Source of the DNA: a virus
Strand: one strand, 5' to 3'
Virus record (IMG/VR): IMGVR_UViG_3300042475_004015
Span: 1-62,625 of that record
Length of the DNA: 62,625 bases
The position numbers and the translations under genes are program-made. Below the pieces are notes generated by a model, which searched no databases, was not told the DNA's origin, and saw only the letters and a list, made by a program, of their open reading frames with translations. Of the stretch, positions 30,081 through 39,787 are shown in pieces (the first letter of the stretch is position 1; every line of letters starts with the position of its first letter).

Positions 30081-31543
30081 TGGCTGAGTTACCAGACCCT
30101 TCAATACCCAGTAAGCAATACCTTGAGATGTTGCCTAAGTGGGATAAGATCAATACCTTAATAGAAGGTACTGAAGCTATGAGAGCTTCCGGCCCTAAGT
30201 ATCTACCAAAATACCCATTAGAGACCGATGAAGGTTATAATGCTAGACTAGAGTCTGCAGTACTATATAACTTTATTGAACTTACGCTTAACAGTATGAC
30301 TGGTAAGCCTTTTAGTGATTTAATAGACTTAAGTAAAGTATCAGAGGACCTAAAGCCCTACTTAGATAATGTCGACCTACAGGGTAACCACCTGTTAGTT
30401 TTTATAAGGGGCTGGCTAAAGGATTCATTAGCTAAGGGTTTTTCTCACTGCTATGTAGACTTCCCACGAGTAGATAAAGAAAATAGAACACTTGCTGATG
30501 ATCGTGAAGAAGGTGTAAGGCCTTACCTTGTAGCTATTAAACCTGAGGATATTATTTTTGGTCATTCAGACATAGAGAATGGCGAAGAGAAACTTAAGAT
30601 GATACGAATCCGGTCAGTGGAGACCACACTTGACGGATTCGATGTCAAGACTGTAGAGCAAATAAAGGTGATAACACCGGGTCTTGTGCAGATATACCAT
30701 GAGATAAAAGATGATAAAAATAAGAAACCCAGGTGGGAGAAAAAAGAAGAATATACTTATGATTTAGACTTTATACCACTAGTAACTTTCTACAGTGAGC
30801 GGACTGCCTTTATGTTAAGCAAGCCACCCTTGCTTGACCTTGCTGACCTTAACATCCGACACTGGCAATCTACAGCTGACCAACAGTCTATCTTGACTGT
30901 AACACGTTTTCCCATATTAGCTGGGAGTGGTGTTACTCCAGATGAAGCTAAATTAGCTATTGGACCAAAGACTTACCTTATCACAAGTGACCCACAGGGT
31001 AGATTTTATTATGTAGAGCATACGGGTAAAGCTATTGAGGCTGGTCGACAAGAGCTACTTGACCTTGAGGAACGTATGGCTAATTATAGTGCCGAGTTCC
31101 TAAAGAAACGGGTTGGCCGCACAAGTGCTACAGCTAAGGCTATTGATACCGCTGAGTCATTCTCAGTATTACAGGATATTACTTATCGGTTCGAGGATGC
31201 TGTAGCACAAGCATTATATTATATGGCTTTATGGATAAGTAAACAGGATGGTGGCACTGTACAGCTTAATAAGGACTTTGGTCCAGACGTTTCTGATAAA
31301 CAAGACTTGGATGCTATATTAGAAGCTCGTAAAAATGGGGATTTATCAAGAGAAAACTTTTTGAATCAGCTTAAGAGAAGAGGTATACTTGAGCAAGACT
31401 TTAGTATAGAGGAAAATGAAGAGGATCTTGAGGAAGAAGAGTCTATATCCTTAAAACCCATGAGCGGTAACCTTGACCCTAATAATCCAGAGAATGAAGA
31501 CCAAGAGGACGAAGACACTGTAGAAGAGCCTGGTGACGACTAA
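30080..31543 (+). CDS. Portal protein (DUF4055 type)
   Basis: 487 residues. YLPKYPLETDEGYNARLESA, LNSMTGKPFSDLID and the core LNIRHWQSTADQQSILTV match DUF4055 portals. Forms the dodecameric ring for packaging. The tail end is very acidic (EEDLEEEES, then EDQEDEDTVEEPGDD). It overlaps both neighbours by 1 bp. Confidence 0.88.
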   Translation: MAELPDPSIPSKQYLEMLPKWDKINTLIEGTEAMRASGPKYLPKYPLETDEGYNARLESAVLYNFIELTLNSMTGKPFSDLIDLSKVSEDLKPYLDNVDLQGNHLLVFIRGWLKDSLAKGFSHCYVDFPRVDKENRTLADDREEGVRPYLVAIKPEDIIFGHSDIENGEEKLKMIRIRSVETTLDGFDVKTVEQIKVITPGLVQIYHEIKDDKNKKPRWEKKEEYTYDLDFIPLVTFYSERTAFMLSKPPLLDLADLNIRHWQSTADQQSILTVTRFPILAGSGVTPDEAKLAIGPKTYLITSDPQGRFYYVEHTGKAIEAGRQELLDLEERMANYSAEFLKKRVGRTSATAKAIDTAESFSVLQDITYRFEDAVAQALYYMALWISKQDGGTVQLNKDFGPDVSDKQDLDAILEARKNGDLSRENFLNQLKRRGILEQDFSIEENEEDLEEEESISLKPMSGNLDPNNPENEDQEDEDTVEEPGDD

Positions 31544-32760
31544 TGGTTAAAAAAACCAAGAGCCAAGCCTATTTTGATGCTAGCCTTTTACACCAGATAG
31601 CTGTTCGTAGATTTACCTCTATGCAGGTAAAGGAGCTTTTACTTATAGTAGAAAAAGCTGACATTGAGCTATCTAAAGAATTAAGGGCTAAACTACCTGG
31701 TATAAAAAACTATCAATCAAAAAGATTAGAGGCTTTGTTAGCCGATCTTAAGATAGCTAGGCAAGAATTGATGAAGTCGCTGTCTAAAAATATAAGGGCT
31801 ACAGTAGCTGATTTTATTAAATCTGAAGCACAGTTCGAGAATCAGGCTATAGATTTAGCACTTGATGTAGCATTAGTTTCTACTAGTGTTCCGCTTAGTG
31901 TATTAAAAGAAGTAGTATTCAGTAAACCTTTTTCCATAAGTCAAACGGGTGCTCAAACTATCCGTGGTTGGCTAGATCAAATGGAAGCAACCGATATAGA
32001 GAATATCAACAATGCCTTACAGCTTGGCATTATAAATGGCGAATCTGTTAAAACTATCGTCTCCCGCATTGTAGGTACTAAGGATAATGATTATAGCGAC
32101 GGTGTTCTTGGCACCACAAGACGTAACTTGGATGCTATCATTAGAACTGCTATTAATCATGCAAGTAACTCTGCTAGGGAAGAAATCTGGAAGGGTAATG
32201 AAGATATTATCGATGGTCTTCGGTGGACATCCACACTAGACGGCAGGACATCAGCTATCTGTAGGTCAAGGGATGGACTTATAGCACCTGTAGGTAATAA
32301 GAATATACCAGTGGGTTTTAAAAAGCTTAACCCAGTTGATGCTAGGCCGCCCGCCCACCCAAGGTGTCGCTCTATAATGGTTGCTGTATTTGATGGTATT
32401 GGCGTTATTGGTAAAAGACCTTTTGTTTCAGATGCTAGGACTCGTGAAAAAAGAGAAATAGACTTTGAGTCTGAAGCTAAAGCAGCTGGCTTATCATTAA
32501 GAGAGTATAAAAAATTATGGGCTAGCAAGAATGTGGGACAGGTTGAGGCAGCCCTCACTTATGAAGACTGGCTTAAAGGTCAGAGCAATGGTTTTAAAGA
32601 AGAGGTATTAGGTAAGACTAAAGCTAAGCTTTTTAATACTGGTAAGATTAGATTAACTGAGTTTGTGGATATTAAAGGTAAGGAAATAACACTAGAGCAA
32701 TTAGCTAAAAGCCATAGCAGGATTTTTGAATTAGCTGGATTAAATCCAAAAAGCTATTGA
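31543..32760 (+). CDS. MuF-like head morphogenesis protein
   Basis: 405 residues. The MuF core LRWTSTLDGRTSAICRSRDG and PPAHPRCRSIMVAVF lies at about 225-285. These minor capsid proteins are injected or help assembly next to the portal. The last ~100 residues are basic and unrecognised. Confidence 0.88.
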   Translation: MVKKTKSQAYFDASLLHQIAVRRFTSMQVKELLLIVEKADIELSKELRAKLPGIKNYQSKRLEALLADLKIARQELMKSLSKNIRATVADFIKSEAQFENQAIDLALDVALVSTSVPLSVLKEVVFSKPFSISQTGAQTIRGWLDQMEATDIENINNALQLGIINGESVKTIVSRIVGTKDNDYSDGVLGTTRRNLDAIIRTAINHASNSAREEIWKGNEDIIDGLRWTSTLDGRTSAICRSRDGLIAPVGNKNIPVGFKKLNPVDARPPAHPRCRSIMVAVFDGIGVIGKRPFVSDARTREKREIDFESEAKAAGLSLREYKKLWASKNVGQVEAALTYEDWLKGQSNGFKEEVLGKTKAKLFNTGKIRLTEFVDIKGKEITLEQLAKSHSRIFELAGLNPKSY

Positions 32761-32848
32761 GTAATAATTTGGCCTTTGTCATAATGGTTACGCTTGCTAG
32801 TGGGTGAACCATTAGTGGGTGATCCTTAAACAAGCAACGGAGACTAAA

Positions 32849-33610
32849 ATGAATTTCGACTTTGAAAAAAACATGGTAGTGGATACACTCGACGTAGTCC
32901 CTGACCAATTTAAACCGCTTTACGTCGAAAAAGAGGGTAAATACTCTATAGACAATACTGACCCAAGGACTAAGTCTGTAGTTGAGGCTATCCTTGGTTT
33001 TAATAAAGCTTTAAAAGCTTCTAGGGGTGAAGCTGATAACCTTCGTAAAAAATCAGTAGACTTATCATCATTAAGAGAGTTTGGTGATACGCCAGAGGCT
33101 ATTAAAGCTGCCTTTGATGCTAAACTTACTGAGCTATCTAAAAACCCTCAAGTGGATATCGACAAGATCAAGTTAGATATCTCAAAAGGTTTTCTAGCAG
33201 AAAAGGATGGTTTAGCCAAAAAAGCTGAAGCACTACAGAGTCAACTTTATAGCGTACTTGTAGAGAATACTGCGCTGTCCGCTATTAACGAATTAAAAGG
33301 TATACCAGAGTTGATTATGCCTTATGTTAAAAATCAGGTAAAAGCTTTAACTGAAGATGGTAAGTTTAAAGTAGTTGTAGTAGATGCTGATAACAACACC
33401 CGGTATAGTACCACAACTGGTGAGCCTATGACTGTTAAAGAATTTATTGTGGAGATGAAATCCACTGAAAGATTTGGCAGGTTGTTTGAAAGTGAATCCC
33501 GTAGTGGTGCAGGTATTAAACCCACCACCGGCAAAGCTAGCCCTAATACAACCCCATTAAATTCTGTAGATAAAATTGCTATGGGATTAAAAGCTGGTTT
33601 AAGACAATAA
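32849..33610 (+). CDS. Probable scaffolding protein
   Basis: 253 residues from ATG 32849 (CGGAG upstream). Charged helical middle (ALKASRGEADNLRKK, KKAEALQSQLYSVLVENTAL) and position just before the capsid gene fit a scaffold. No protease is visible nearby, so it may be removed by a host protease or fused to other functions. Confidence 0.75.
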   Translation: MNFDFEKNMVVDTLDVVPDQFKPLYVEKEGKYSIDNTDPRTKSVVEAILGFNKALKASRGEADNLRKKSVDLSSLREFGDTPEAIKAAFDAKLTELSKNPQVDIDKIKLDISKGFLAEKDGLAKKAEALQSQLYSVLVENTALSAINELKGIPELIMPYVKNQVKALTEDGKFKVVVVDADNNTRYSTTTGEPMTVKEFIVEMKSTERFGRLFESESRSGAGIKPTTGKASPNTTPLNSVDKIAMGLKAGLRQ

Positions 33611-33616
33611 ATACTA

Positions 33617-33645
33617 TTGACGTAGTAGGTAAGCGATGGTAAAGT
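33617..33645 (+). promoter_or_regulatory. Candidate promoter for the major capsid gene
   Basis: TTGACG, 17 bp, TAAAGT, followed by a hairpin (GTGGGTGTGT...ACACACTCCAC, about 33644-33674) and a short palindrome, CCAGGTGACCTGG. The leader could set capsid mRNA level or stability. Confidence 0.45.
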
Positions 33646-33751
33646 GGGTGTGTGGTTAATCTACACACTCCACTTAAAGTGATTTTTTGATGGGGTAAGG
33701 CCATCCAGGTGACCTGGCTCAAACTCAAAATCATTTTAATGGAGAAAAACG

Positions 33752-34720
33752 ATGCCTACAGTTACTCTTGCAGAGTCGGCAAAACTCACCCAAAACCTGC
33801 TAGTCCAGGGTGTTATTGAAAACGTCATCACCGTAAACCGGATGTTTGAAGTTCTACCTTTTATGGGTATTGAAGGAAACGCACTTAGTTATAACCGTGA
33901 GAACGCACTTGGACATGTTGCTACTACTGGTGTTGGTGATGCTGATGGTACTATTGGTGCCGGTGCTACTGGTACTAACTCGGCTGAGCGGTTGTTAGCT
34001 AAGGATGCAGCTACGTTTACTAACATTACGGCTTCTCTAACCACTATTGTTGGTGATGCTGAGGTTAACGGTTTAATCCAGGCTACCCGTGGTAACTCTG
34101 GTAACGATCAGGCTGCTGTTCAGATTGCTTCTAAAGCAAAATCTGCTGGACGTAAATACCAACAGATGTTAGTTACTGGTGATGGTACTTTGTTTACCTT
34201 CCCAGGGTTACTATCCTTGGTTGTAGCTGGTCAACAGGTTGCTACTGGTGCTAACGGCGGTGCTTTATCCTATGCGTTCTTGGATGAATTGCTTGACCTG
34301 GTTGTAGATAAAGATGGCCAAGTTGACTACATCACTATGCACGCCCGTACCATCCGTTCATACAAAGCCTTGTTAAGAACCGCTGGTGGTGCCATGATTA
34401 ACGAAGTTGTTGAATTACCTTCTGGTAATTCAGTGATGGCTTACTCTGGTGTACCTATCTTTAGGAATGACTACTTACCTATTAACCAGGTTAAAGGTAC
34501 TGGATCAGCACAGACTACTATTGTCGCTGGTACTTTTGATGACGGGTCTATGACTCACGGTATTGCTGGTCTTACTGCTTCTAGTGAAGCCGGTATCCAT
34601 GTAGTTGATGTTGGTGAATCTCAGACTAAAGATGAGCACATCTGGCGTGTTAAATGGTACGCTGGGTTAGCCTTGTTTTCTGAAAAAGGTATTTCCTTTG
34701 CAAACGGTATCACTAACTAA
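33752..34720 (+). CDS. Major capsid protein
   Basis: 322 residues, HK97-fold type. ENVITVNRMFEVLPFMGIEG, an AAVQIASKAKSAGRKYQQML spine helix, MHARTIRSYKALLR, and GVPIFRNDYLP near the P-domain are characteristic. ATGGAG ribosome site. A perfect hairpin follows. Confidence 0.9.
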   Translation: MPTVTLAESAKLTQNLLVQGVIENVITVNRMFEVLPFMGIEGNALSYNRENALGHVATTGVGDADGTIGAGATGTNSAERLLAKDAATFTNITASLTTIVGDAEVNGLIQATRGNSGNDQAAVQIASKAKSAGRKYQQMLVTGDGTLFTFPGLLSLVVAGQQVATGANGGALSYAFLDELLDLVVDKDGQVDYITMHARTIRSYKALLRTAGGAMINEVVELPSGNSVMAYSGVPIFRNDYLPINQVKGTGSAQTTIVAGTFDDGSMTHGIAGLTASSEAGIHVVDVGESQTKDEHIWRVKWYAGLALFSEKGISFANGITN

Positions 34721-34725
34721 TATAA

Positions 34726-34753
34726 TAGGGGTAACGATAAAAAGTTACCCCTA
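34726..34753. other. Hairpin after the capsid gene
   Basis: Perfect 10-bp stem TAGGGGTAAC/GTTACCCCTA with an 8-nt loop and no T run. It may protect the capsid mRNA 3' end or reduce read-through. Confidence 0.65.
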
Positions 34754-34768
34754 ACCTATGAGGATGCT

Positions 34769-35173
34769 ATGTCTGAACCTATCACGCTTACCCTAGTACT
34801 AGTTGGGGCTCATGCCGGAAAAGATATTACACTTAACCATCGCGTATTCCGCAAAGGTGAGTGTGTCTTTTCTGGTCAACCCGAGCAAATTTGGGGTGCA
34901 GTAGCCTACTTAAGAAATTACTACGGTGCTTATATTAAAGATAGTGCCGAGCATCTAGCTGCACAAGAAGCTTATGATAGTTCTGTAGGTAAACCTGTAG
35001 TACCAGACTTAGAGAAACTTAAAAAAAAGCTAGCTTCACTAGACCACTCTGATGATCTTCAATGGACTAAAAATGGTAAGCCATCTTTAGCTTTTCTTGA
35101 AGAAGCTCTTAACTTTCCAGTTACTAAAGAGATGGTTGAGTCTGTTGGCCCTGTTATCAAAAGATCAATCTAA
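34769..35173 (+). CDS. Unknown head-region protein
   Basis: 134 residues. LVGAHAGKDITLNHRVFRKG begins a small beta domain; the rest is helical. Its position suggests a decoration or connector protein. Confidence 0.6.
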   Translation: MSEPITLTLVLVGAHAGKDITLNHRVFRKGECVFSGQPEQIWGAVAYLRNYYGAYIKDSAEHLAAQEAYDSSVGKPVVPDLEKLKKKLASLDHSDDLQWTKNGKPSLAFLEEALNFPVTKEMVESVGPVIKRSI

Positions 35174-35190
35174 CCATAAAGGAGAAAACA

Positions 35191-35400
35191 ATGGGACCTA
35201 AAGGTAAATTGGATGTTGCGGCTTCGTTTATGTTTAATAAAAGTACTACTATGACTGGTACACCGGCCACTGCACAAGGCCCGGCTATTAGTATGGTAAA
35301 AGCTAGTCCTATGGACTCTAACATTTTTAAGGGTACTGGTCGTAAATTACCTATTAATAACTCTTATATTAAGTCCACCAGCTTATCCTACTCAAAATAA
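35191..35400 (+). CDS. Small head-region protein
   Basis: 69 residues, AAGGAG ribosome site. Ser/Thr-rich, no family recognised. May be a minor virion protein. Confidence 0.6.
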   Translation: MGPKGKLDVAASFMFNKSTTMTGTPATAQGPAISMVKASPMDSNIFKGTGRKLPINNSYIKSTSLSYSK

Positions 35401-35424
35401 GGTTGTTATTATAGGTAAATTAGT

Positions 35425-35457
35425 TAAAGGCTATTGCTTTAAAATCAGTAGCCTTTA
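35425..35457. other. Hairpin with short T/A tail
   Basis: Perfect 9-bp stem TAAAGGCTA/TAGCCTTTA with a 15-nt loop and weak T content after it. Possible leaky terminator. Confidence 0.55.
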
Positions 35458-35490
35458 TTAAATATACCCATAATATCGCTGGTATAAGCT

Positions 35491-35844
35491 ATGGCTATAA
35501 CTTACTACACCGAAGAAGATGTTGAAGTTACTAAAGGCGATGACTGGGCCCCTGTATACGTTTATCTAGATGGCGATGGTCAAGCTGTAGATATTACCGG
35601 CTATACATTTAAACTTTCTATTAAAGAATCAAAGTCTAGTACAAGCACCATTATTGGACCTATTACAGGTACTATAATAAGTGCCCCCCAAGGAAAATTC
35701 TCCTTTTTAGTTACTTCTTCTCAAACCAATACCTTATTAGAAAGATCATACGTTTATGACATACAAGTTACTGATAACAATAACGTCATAACCACACGTA
35801 GAAAAGGGTTACTAACCATAAGCCATCAGGTGACCCCCTTATGA
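35491..35844 (+). CDS. BppU-like immunoglobulin-fold protein
   Basis: 117 residues. VTKGDDWAPVYVYLDGDGQA, VDITGYTFKLSIKES and YVYDIQVTDNNNVITTRRKG follow the BppU amino-terminal domain pattern (GDt..f...l.d..G.p.DltG.t....i+). Usually virion-associated. Confidence 0.7.
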   Translation: MAITYYTEEDVEVTKGDDWAPVYVYLDGDGQAVDITGYTFKLSIKESKSSTSTIIGPITGTIISAPQGKFSFLVTSSQTNTLLERSYVYDIQVTDNNNVITTRRKGLLTISHQVTPL

Positions 35845-36026
35845 TAATCCTTACTGAGCAAGATAGGGATTATATTAAACATGATAGTCAGCTAGTTATG
35901 TCTACTATAGTAGATCTTTATACTATAAAAAGGTTGAGTATTTTGGGTACAAAACCTATAATCCTTTTATTCGGTACCTGGGATTTCTCTAGTGAAGACA
36001 ATAGTGCTTTAATCTTAACTATTTAG
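35841..36026 (+). CDS. Unknown small protein
   Basis: 61 residues, ATGA overlap with the previous gene. No family recognised; retained because of coupling and position. Confidence 0.5.
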   Translation: MIILTEQDRDYIKHDSQLVMSTIVDLYTIKRLSILGTKPIILLFGTWDFSSEDNSALILTI

Positions 36027-36036
36027 TAGGTGCATG

Positions 36037-36663
36037 ATGGCATTTATAGTAGAAATTGGTCAACAAAGCCCATACTCCAACGCTTATGTTTCTACAGCCT
36101 TTGTGGACGATTATCAGTCGTCTAGGGGTAGGGTTGACTGGTCAAATGAGTTAACCTCAATAAAAGAGGCGGCCATTATTAGGGCTACTGATTATATTGA
36201 ACAAAGGTTTGGTAAAAGGTTTAGAGGTTATAAAAGGTCTAAAATACAGGCGCTTGAGTGGCCAAGGAATAATGCCTGGGATAATGATAATTGGTTTTTT
36301 ATGGGTGAGGATGAGATACCGCCCCAGCTTAAAAAAGCCTGCGCTGAGTATGCTCTTATAGCATTAAGGATAGGTGAACTATTGCCCAATCCGCCTTTAC
36401 CAGTCAATCAACAGGGTTTAACTGCTAACTCATCCCAAACTATACTACCTACTGGTGTAGTGGTTAATAAAAGGGAAAAGGTTGGACCGATAGAGGAAGA
36501 AACTAAGTATCAAAGTTCTGCTGAGTCTCAAAAGCTCAGCGGTATCTTACCTTCTAAGTCAAGCCTAGTTAACAGCTTTTTTATACCTGAGTACCCTATT
36601 GCCGATTTATGGATGGAAGAACTACTAACTAACCCATATAGTAGAACCTTTGAGAGAGCATAA
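36037..36663 (+). CDS. Head-tail connector (DnaT-like family)
   Basis: 208 residues from the second ATG at 36037; the ATG at 36034 is too close to the AGGT ribosome site. SNAYVSTAFVDDYQSSRG, KEAAIIRATDYIEQRFGKRF and QALEWPRNNAW match the DnaT-like adaptor family. It would bind beneath the portal. Confidence 0.8.
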   Translation: MAFIVEIGQQSPYSNAYVSTAFVDDYQSSRGRVDWSNELTSIKEAAIIRATDYIEQRFGKRFRGYKRSKIQALEWPRNNAWDNDNWFFMGEDEIPPQLKKACAEYALIALRIGELLPNPPLPVNQQGLTANSSQTILPTGVVVNKREKVGPIEEETKYQSSAESQKLSGILPSKSSLVNSFFIPEYPIADLWMEELLTNPYSRTFERA

Positions 36664-37082
36664 TGGCTGACTACGCTAAGTTTAAAGCCCTTGCTAAAAG
36701 ACTAATAGAGTCTAATGGCCGGCCGATAACCTTACTTAAATCCGGGACCACAGCTGTAGATGTTACTAAGCCTTGGAGGGGTTCTACTAATCAAGCTACT
36801 AATTCTACTACGTCGTCTATAAGTACTATAGGGCTTTTTGTTCACCCATTCTTAGATAGTGACTTGTTATCCCTTGTATCTGCTATTAACGTACCCTATA
36901 ACGATACTAGTGATTCTGTAAGTGTACTTTTACATGCTGATTTATTGGACGGTACAGGTGAAGCCCGGGTAGAGCTTTTTGACCTTTTAAAAGATGGTAC
37001 TACTCTGTATAAAGTAAACAAAGTTAAGTTACTATCCCCTGGGAATATAAGAATAGCTTATGCGTTAGAGGTATCACAATGA
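36663..37082 (+). CDS. Probable head-tail stopper
   Basis: 139 residues. GRPITLLKSG, then a beta-rich body ending in DGTTLYKVNKVKLLSPGNIR, suggests the stopper fold. Position between adaptor and terminator supports this. Confidence 0.65.
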   Translation: MADYAKFKALAKRLIESNGRPITLLKSGTTAVDVTKPWRGSTNQATNSTTSSISTIGLFVHPFLDSDLLSLVSAINVPYNDTSDSVSVLLHADLLDGTGEARVELFDLLKDGTTLYKVNKVKLLSPGNIRIAYALEVSQ

Positions 37083-37516
37083 CCTCTATCACTACAGCAA
37101 GAAACGATATCCTAACACTTTTTTCTACTGCCTGGAATGCTGGGCCGCCTTCACAGGGTATTGCTGTCCTATACGATGATTCTATAGGTATAAAACCTAA
37201 ATCCGGTCAACCTCTATTACCCTGGGTCAGGGCTGTCGTAAGGCACCTAAGCGGTGGTCAAGCTAGCCTATCTAATTTTAATGGTGTTAGTAGGTATAGA
37301 AGGTCTGGTATTTTTACAGTTCAAGTTTTTACCCCTTATGGAGGTGGTTTAAGTTTGTCAGATTCCCTGGTTAGTGTTATTGTAAATGCGTTCGAAGGGA
37401 AAGCCTCAGCTAATGGGGTTTGGTTTAGACAAATAAGAGTTAATGAGATAGGTCAAGATGGTGTTTGGTATCAAACTAATGTCTTGATTAATTTTGAGTA
37501 CGATGAAGTAAAATAG
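37079..37516 (+). CDS. Probable tail terminator / completion protein
   Basis: 145 residues. WVRAVVRHLSGGQASLSNF, RSGIFTVQVFTPYGGGLSLS, then VRVNEIG-like strands fit the DUF4128/gpU-like terminator. ATGA overlap with the stopper. Confidence 0.7.
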   Translation: MTSITTARNDILTLFSTAWNAGPPSQGIAVLYDDSIGIKPKSGQPLLPWVRAVVRHLSGGQASLSNFNGVSRYRRSGIFTVQVFTPYGGGLSLSDSLVSVIVNAFEGKASANGVWFRQIRVNEIGQDGVWYQTNVLINFEYDEVK

Positions 37517-37525
37517 GAGATAGTA

Positions 37526-39055
37526 ATGCCCCAGGTAAGTAAGATTGATAGCAATATCACCGGCCTAAGGTACGCAGAGGAGCTTACCCTAAAGGTTTTG
37601 CCAGGATCGCCTGTATGGATACCACTAGAGCCTAATAGCTATAGTGATTTCGGTGCAAACATCACCACTGTAGCAAGGAACCCTATTAACCCCTCTAGGC
37701 AAAAGAAAAAAGGTGTTGTAACTGACCTTGATGCCTCAGGGGGTTTTAACACAGACCTTACTTCTACTAACGTTCAAGAGCTATTTCAAGGCTTCCTGTT
37801 TGCAAACATGAGGAGAAAAGATGAATTAACTGTAGCCACTATTGATGGTGTAGGTGAAGCTTTCCAGCCTACCTCCGGTGGACTTGGCTACCGTGCTAAC
37901 GATCTTCTATTCGCTAAAAACTTTGTTGCTACTGCTAACAATGGTTTACACCTCGTAAGTGGTACACCCACGGCCACTAACATCGTTGTGACTACTAACC
38001 TTACAGCTGCCACCTCTCAGACTGGCACCATAAGCCGTGTAGGTTTTCAGTTTGCCTCAGGTGATGCTGTTATCACAAACAGCGGTTCTGCTTACCCTAC
38101 CCTAACTACTACTACTAAAGACTTGACACAGCTTGGGCTTATCCCTGGTGAATGGGTGTTTATTGGTGGGGATATTGCTGCCCAACAGTACAACACTGTA
38201 GCCAATAACGGGTTTGCTAGAGTTAGGTCTATTGCTACCAATACTATTGTTTTTGATAAAACTCAAAATACTATGGTAACAGATGCTGGTGCCGCTAAAA
38301 CCATTAGGATCTTCTTCGGAAGGGTTCTTAAGAATGAATCAGCAAGTAACCTTATTGTAAGAAGAAGTTACCAGCTCGAGAGAACTCTTGGTGCACCCGA
38401 TGACTCATTCACGTCTCAAATACAATCAGAGTATCTTGTAGGTTCTATCCCTAATGAACTTACTGTTAATATACCTACAGCGGAGAAGGTCACTGTTGAC
38501 TTATCCTTTGTAGCACTAGATAGTGAGTTAAGAACAGGTCCCACTGGTGTAAAATCTGGGACAAGGCCAGCGCTTGTGGAAAGCGATGCACTAAATACCT
38601 CTTCTGATATAAGCCGTATGTCTATGTCTGTAGTGTCACCTATTAATGGTAATCCTACTAACCTGTTTGCTTATTTAACTGAAGCGACTATCTCTATAAA
38701 CAATAATGTTTCACCAAATAAAGCAGTGGGTGTACTAGGTGCTTTTGATGCTACAGCTGGTACCTTTGAGGTTACTGGAAGTGTGACTGCCTACTTTGGT
38801 AATATAACAGCCATACAGGCTGTAAAGGATAACTCCGATGTTACTATTGACATACAGTTAGTAAAGTCTAATACTGGAATAACTATCGACTTACCCTTAC
38901 TAGCACTTGGTGATGGAAGAGTAAACATCGAGCAAGACCAACCTATTACGATACCATTATCATTGGATGCTGCTACTGGTGCTAAACTTAACAGCGCATT
39001 AGACCATACTTTAATGATGGTATTTTATGACTATTTACCAAACTTAGCAGGTTAA
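37526..39055 (+). CDS. Tail tube protein
   Basis: 509 residues, long for a tube protein. RYAEELTLKVLPGSPVWIPL, TDLDASGGFNTDLTSTNVQE and VDLSFVALDSELRTG fit the long-tube family of phages with GTA-like tails, with extra domains that may project from the tube. 9 bp after the terminator gene. Confidence 0.8.
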   Translation: MPQVSKIDSNITGLRYAEELTLKVLPGSPVWIPLEPNSYSDFGANITTVARNPINPSRQKKKGVVTDLDASGGFNTDLTSTNVQELFQGFLFANMRRKDELTVATIDGVGEAFQPTSGGLGYRANDLLFAKNFVATANNGLHLVSGTPTATNIVVTTNLTAATSQTGTISRVGFQFASGDAVITNSGSAYPTLTTTTKDLTQLGLIPGEWVFIGGDIAAQQYNTVANNGFARVRSIATNTIVFDKTQNTMVTDAGAAKTIRIFFGRVLKNESASNLIVRRSYQLERTLGAPDDSFTSQIQSEYLVGSIPNELTVNIPTAEKVTVDLSFVALDSELRTGPTGVKSGTRPALVESDALNTSSDISRMSMSVVSPINGNPTNLFAYLTEATISINNNVSPNKAVGVLGAFDATAGTFEVTGSVTAYFGNITAIQAVKDNSDVTIDIQLVKSNTGITIDLPLLALGDGRVNIEQDQPITIPLSLDAATGAKLNSALDHTLMMVFYDYLPNLAG

Positions 39056-39056
39056 T

Positions 39057-39458
39057 ATGAGTATCTATTCCGCTTTTAAAACAGACAAACAACTAGAAGA
39101 AACTGGTATCTGGCTTAATTATGGCGATTTTAAAATCAAAATAGCTAGAGCAGGTGGTAGTAATAAGAGATTTGAGAACTCTTGTAAAAACAGGCTTAAA
39201 GGTTATGAAAGAGCCCTACAGATAGGTGCTTTAAGTAATGATAAAGCTAATGAACTAATGCAAGAGATTTACGCCGAATCTGTAATCCTTGATTGGGAGG
39301 GTGTTAAAGATGAAGAAGGGAATACGCTTGAATGCAATAAAGAAAATGTTCTTAAAGTACTTAAAGACTTACCTGAACTCTTTAAAGACCTTGAAGATAA
39401 CTCCAAAAAAATTGCTCTCTTTCGTCAAGACATTCTGGAAAAAGACCTAAAAAATTAA
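39057..39458 (+). CDS. Tail assembly chaperone, frame 0 (gpG-like)
   Basis: 133 residues. Position between tube and tape measure, and a following open -1 frame, identify it as the G part of the GT pair that coats the tape measure during tail assembly. It ends right after the slippery site at 39449. Confidence 0.8.
   Translation: MSIYSAFKTDKQLEETGIWLNYGDFKIKIARAGGSNKRFENSCKNRLKGYERALQIGALSNDKANELMQEIYAESVILDWEGVKDEEGNTLECNKENVLKVLKDLPELFKDLEDNSKKIALFRQDILEKDLKN
39449..39455 (+). other. Programmed -1 ribosomal frameshift site
   Basis: A AAA AAT in frame 0, one codon before the UAA stop. Slipping -1 re-pairs AAA on AAA and joins the downstream open frame. A clear downstream pseudoknot was not identified by eye. 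Confidence 0.75.
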
Positions 39459-39787
39459 TTAGCTTCCTGCTTTATAGCCTTGAGCAGGGGGCTGTTGAGT
39501 CTAAAATAATTAAGGCTGCATTAAGCTGTGGTCACCCTATACCCCAAAAAATACAGAATGCTCCCACACTTACTGAAGGTCTATACTTTTACTACCTAGC
39601 TTTTATTGATCTACACACCTGTAGGTCTTTTAATGGTTTTGATGAGGGTCCTATTCCCTGGCACTACGTCGACCAATATGCCGTTAGGCATAACTTTTCA
39701 GATGACGAATATCAGGAATTATGGTATTTTATAAAGGAGATGGATCGAGCCTATCTAAGTTTTAATAGAGCTAGGAAAACCAAATAA
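39455..39787 (+). CDS. Tail assembly chaperone T extension, made by frameshift
   Basis: 110 residues in the -1 frame relative to the gpG-like gene, with no start codon of its own near the 5' end. Begins LISFLLYSLEQGAVESK and includes LTEGLYFYYLAFIDLHTC. The GT fusion would span 39057-39787. Its stop overlaps the start of the next gene. Confidence 0.75.
   Translation, partial: LISFLLYSLEQGAVESKIIKAALSCGHPIPQKIQNAPTLTEGLYFYYLAFIDLHTCRSFNGFDEGPIPWHYVDQYAVRHNFSDDEYQELWYFIKEMDRAYLSFNRARKTK

Noticed and set aside
32157-32558. 133-codon minus-strand frame
   Set aside because: Antisense to the MuF gene, which has clear conserved motifs.
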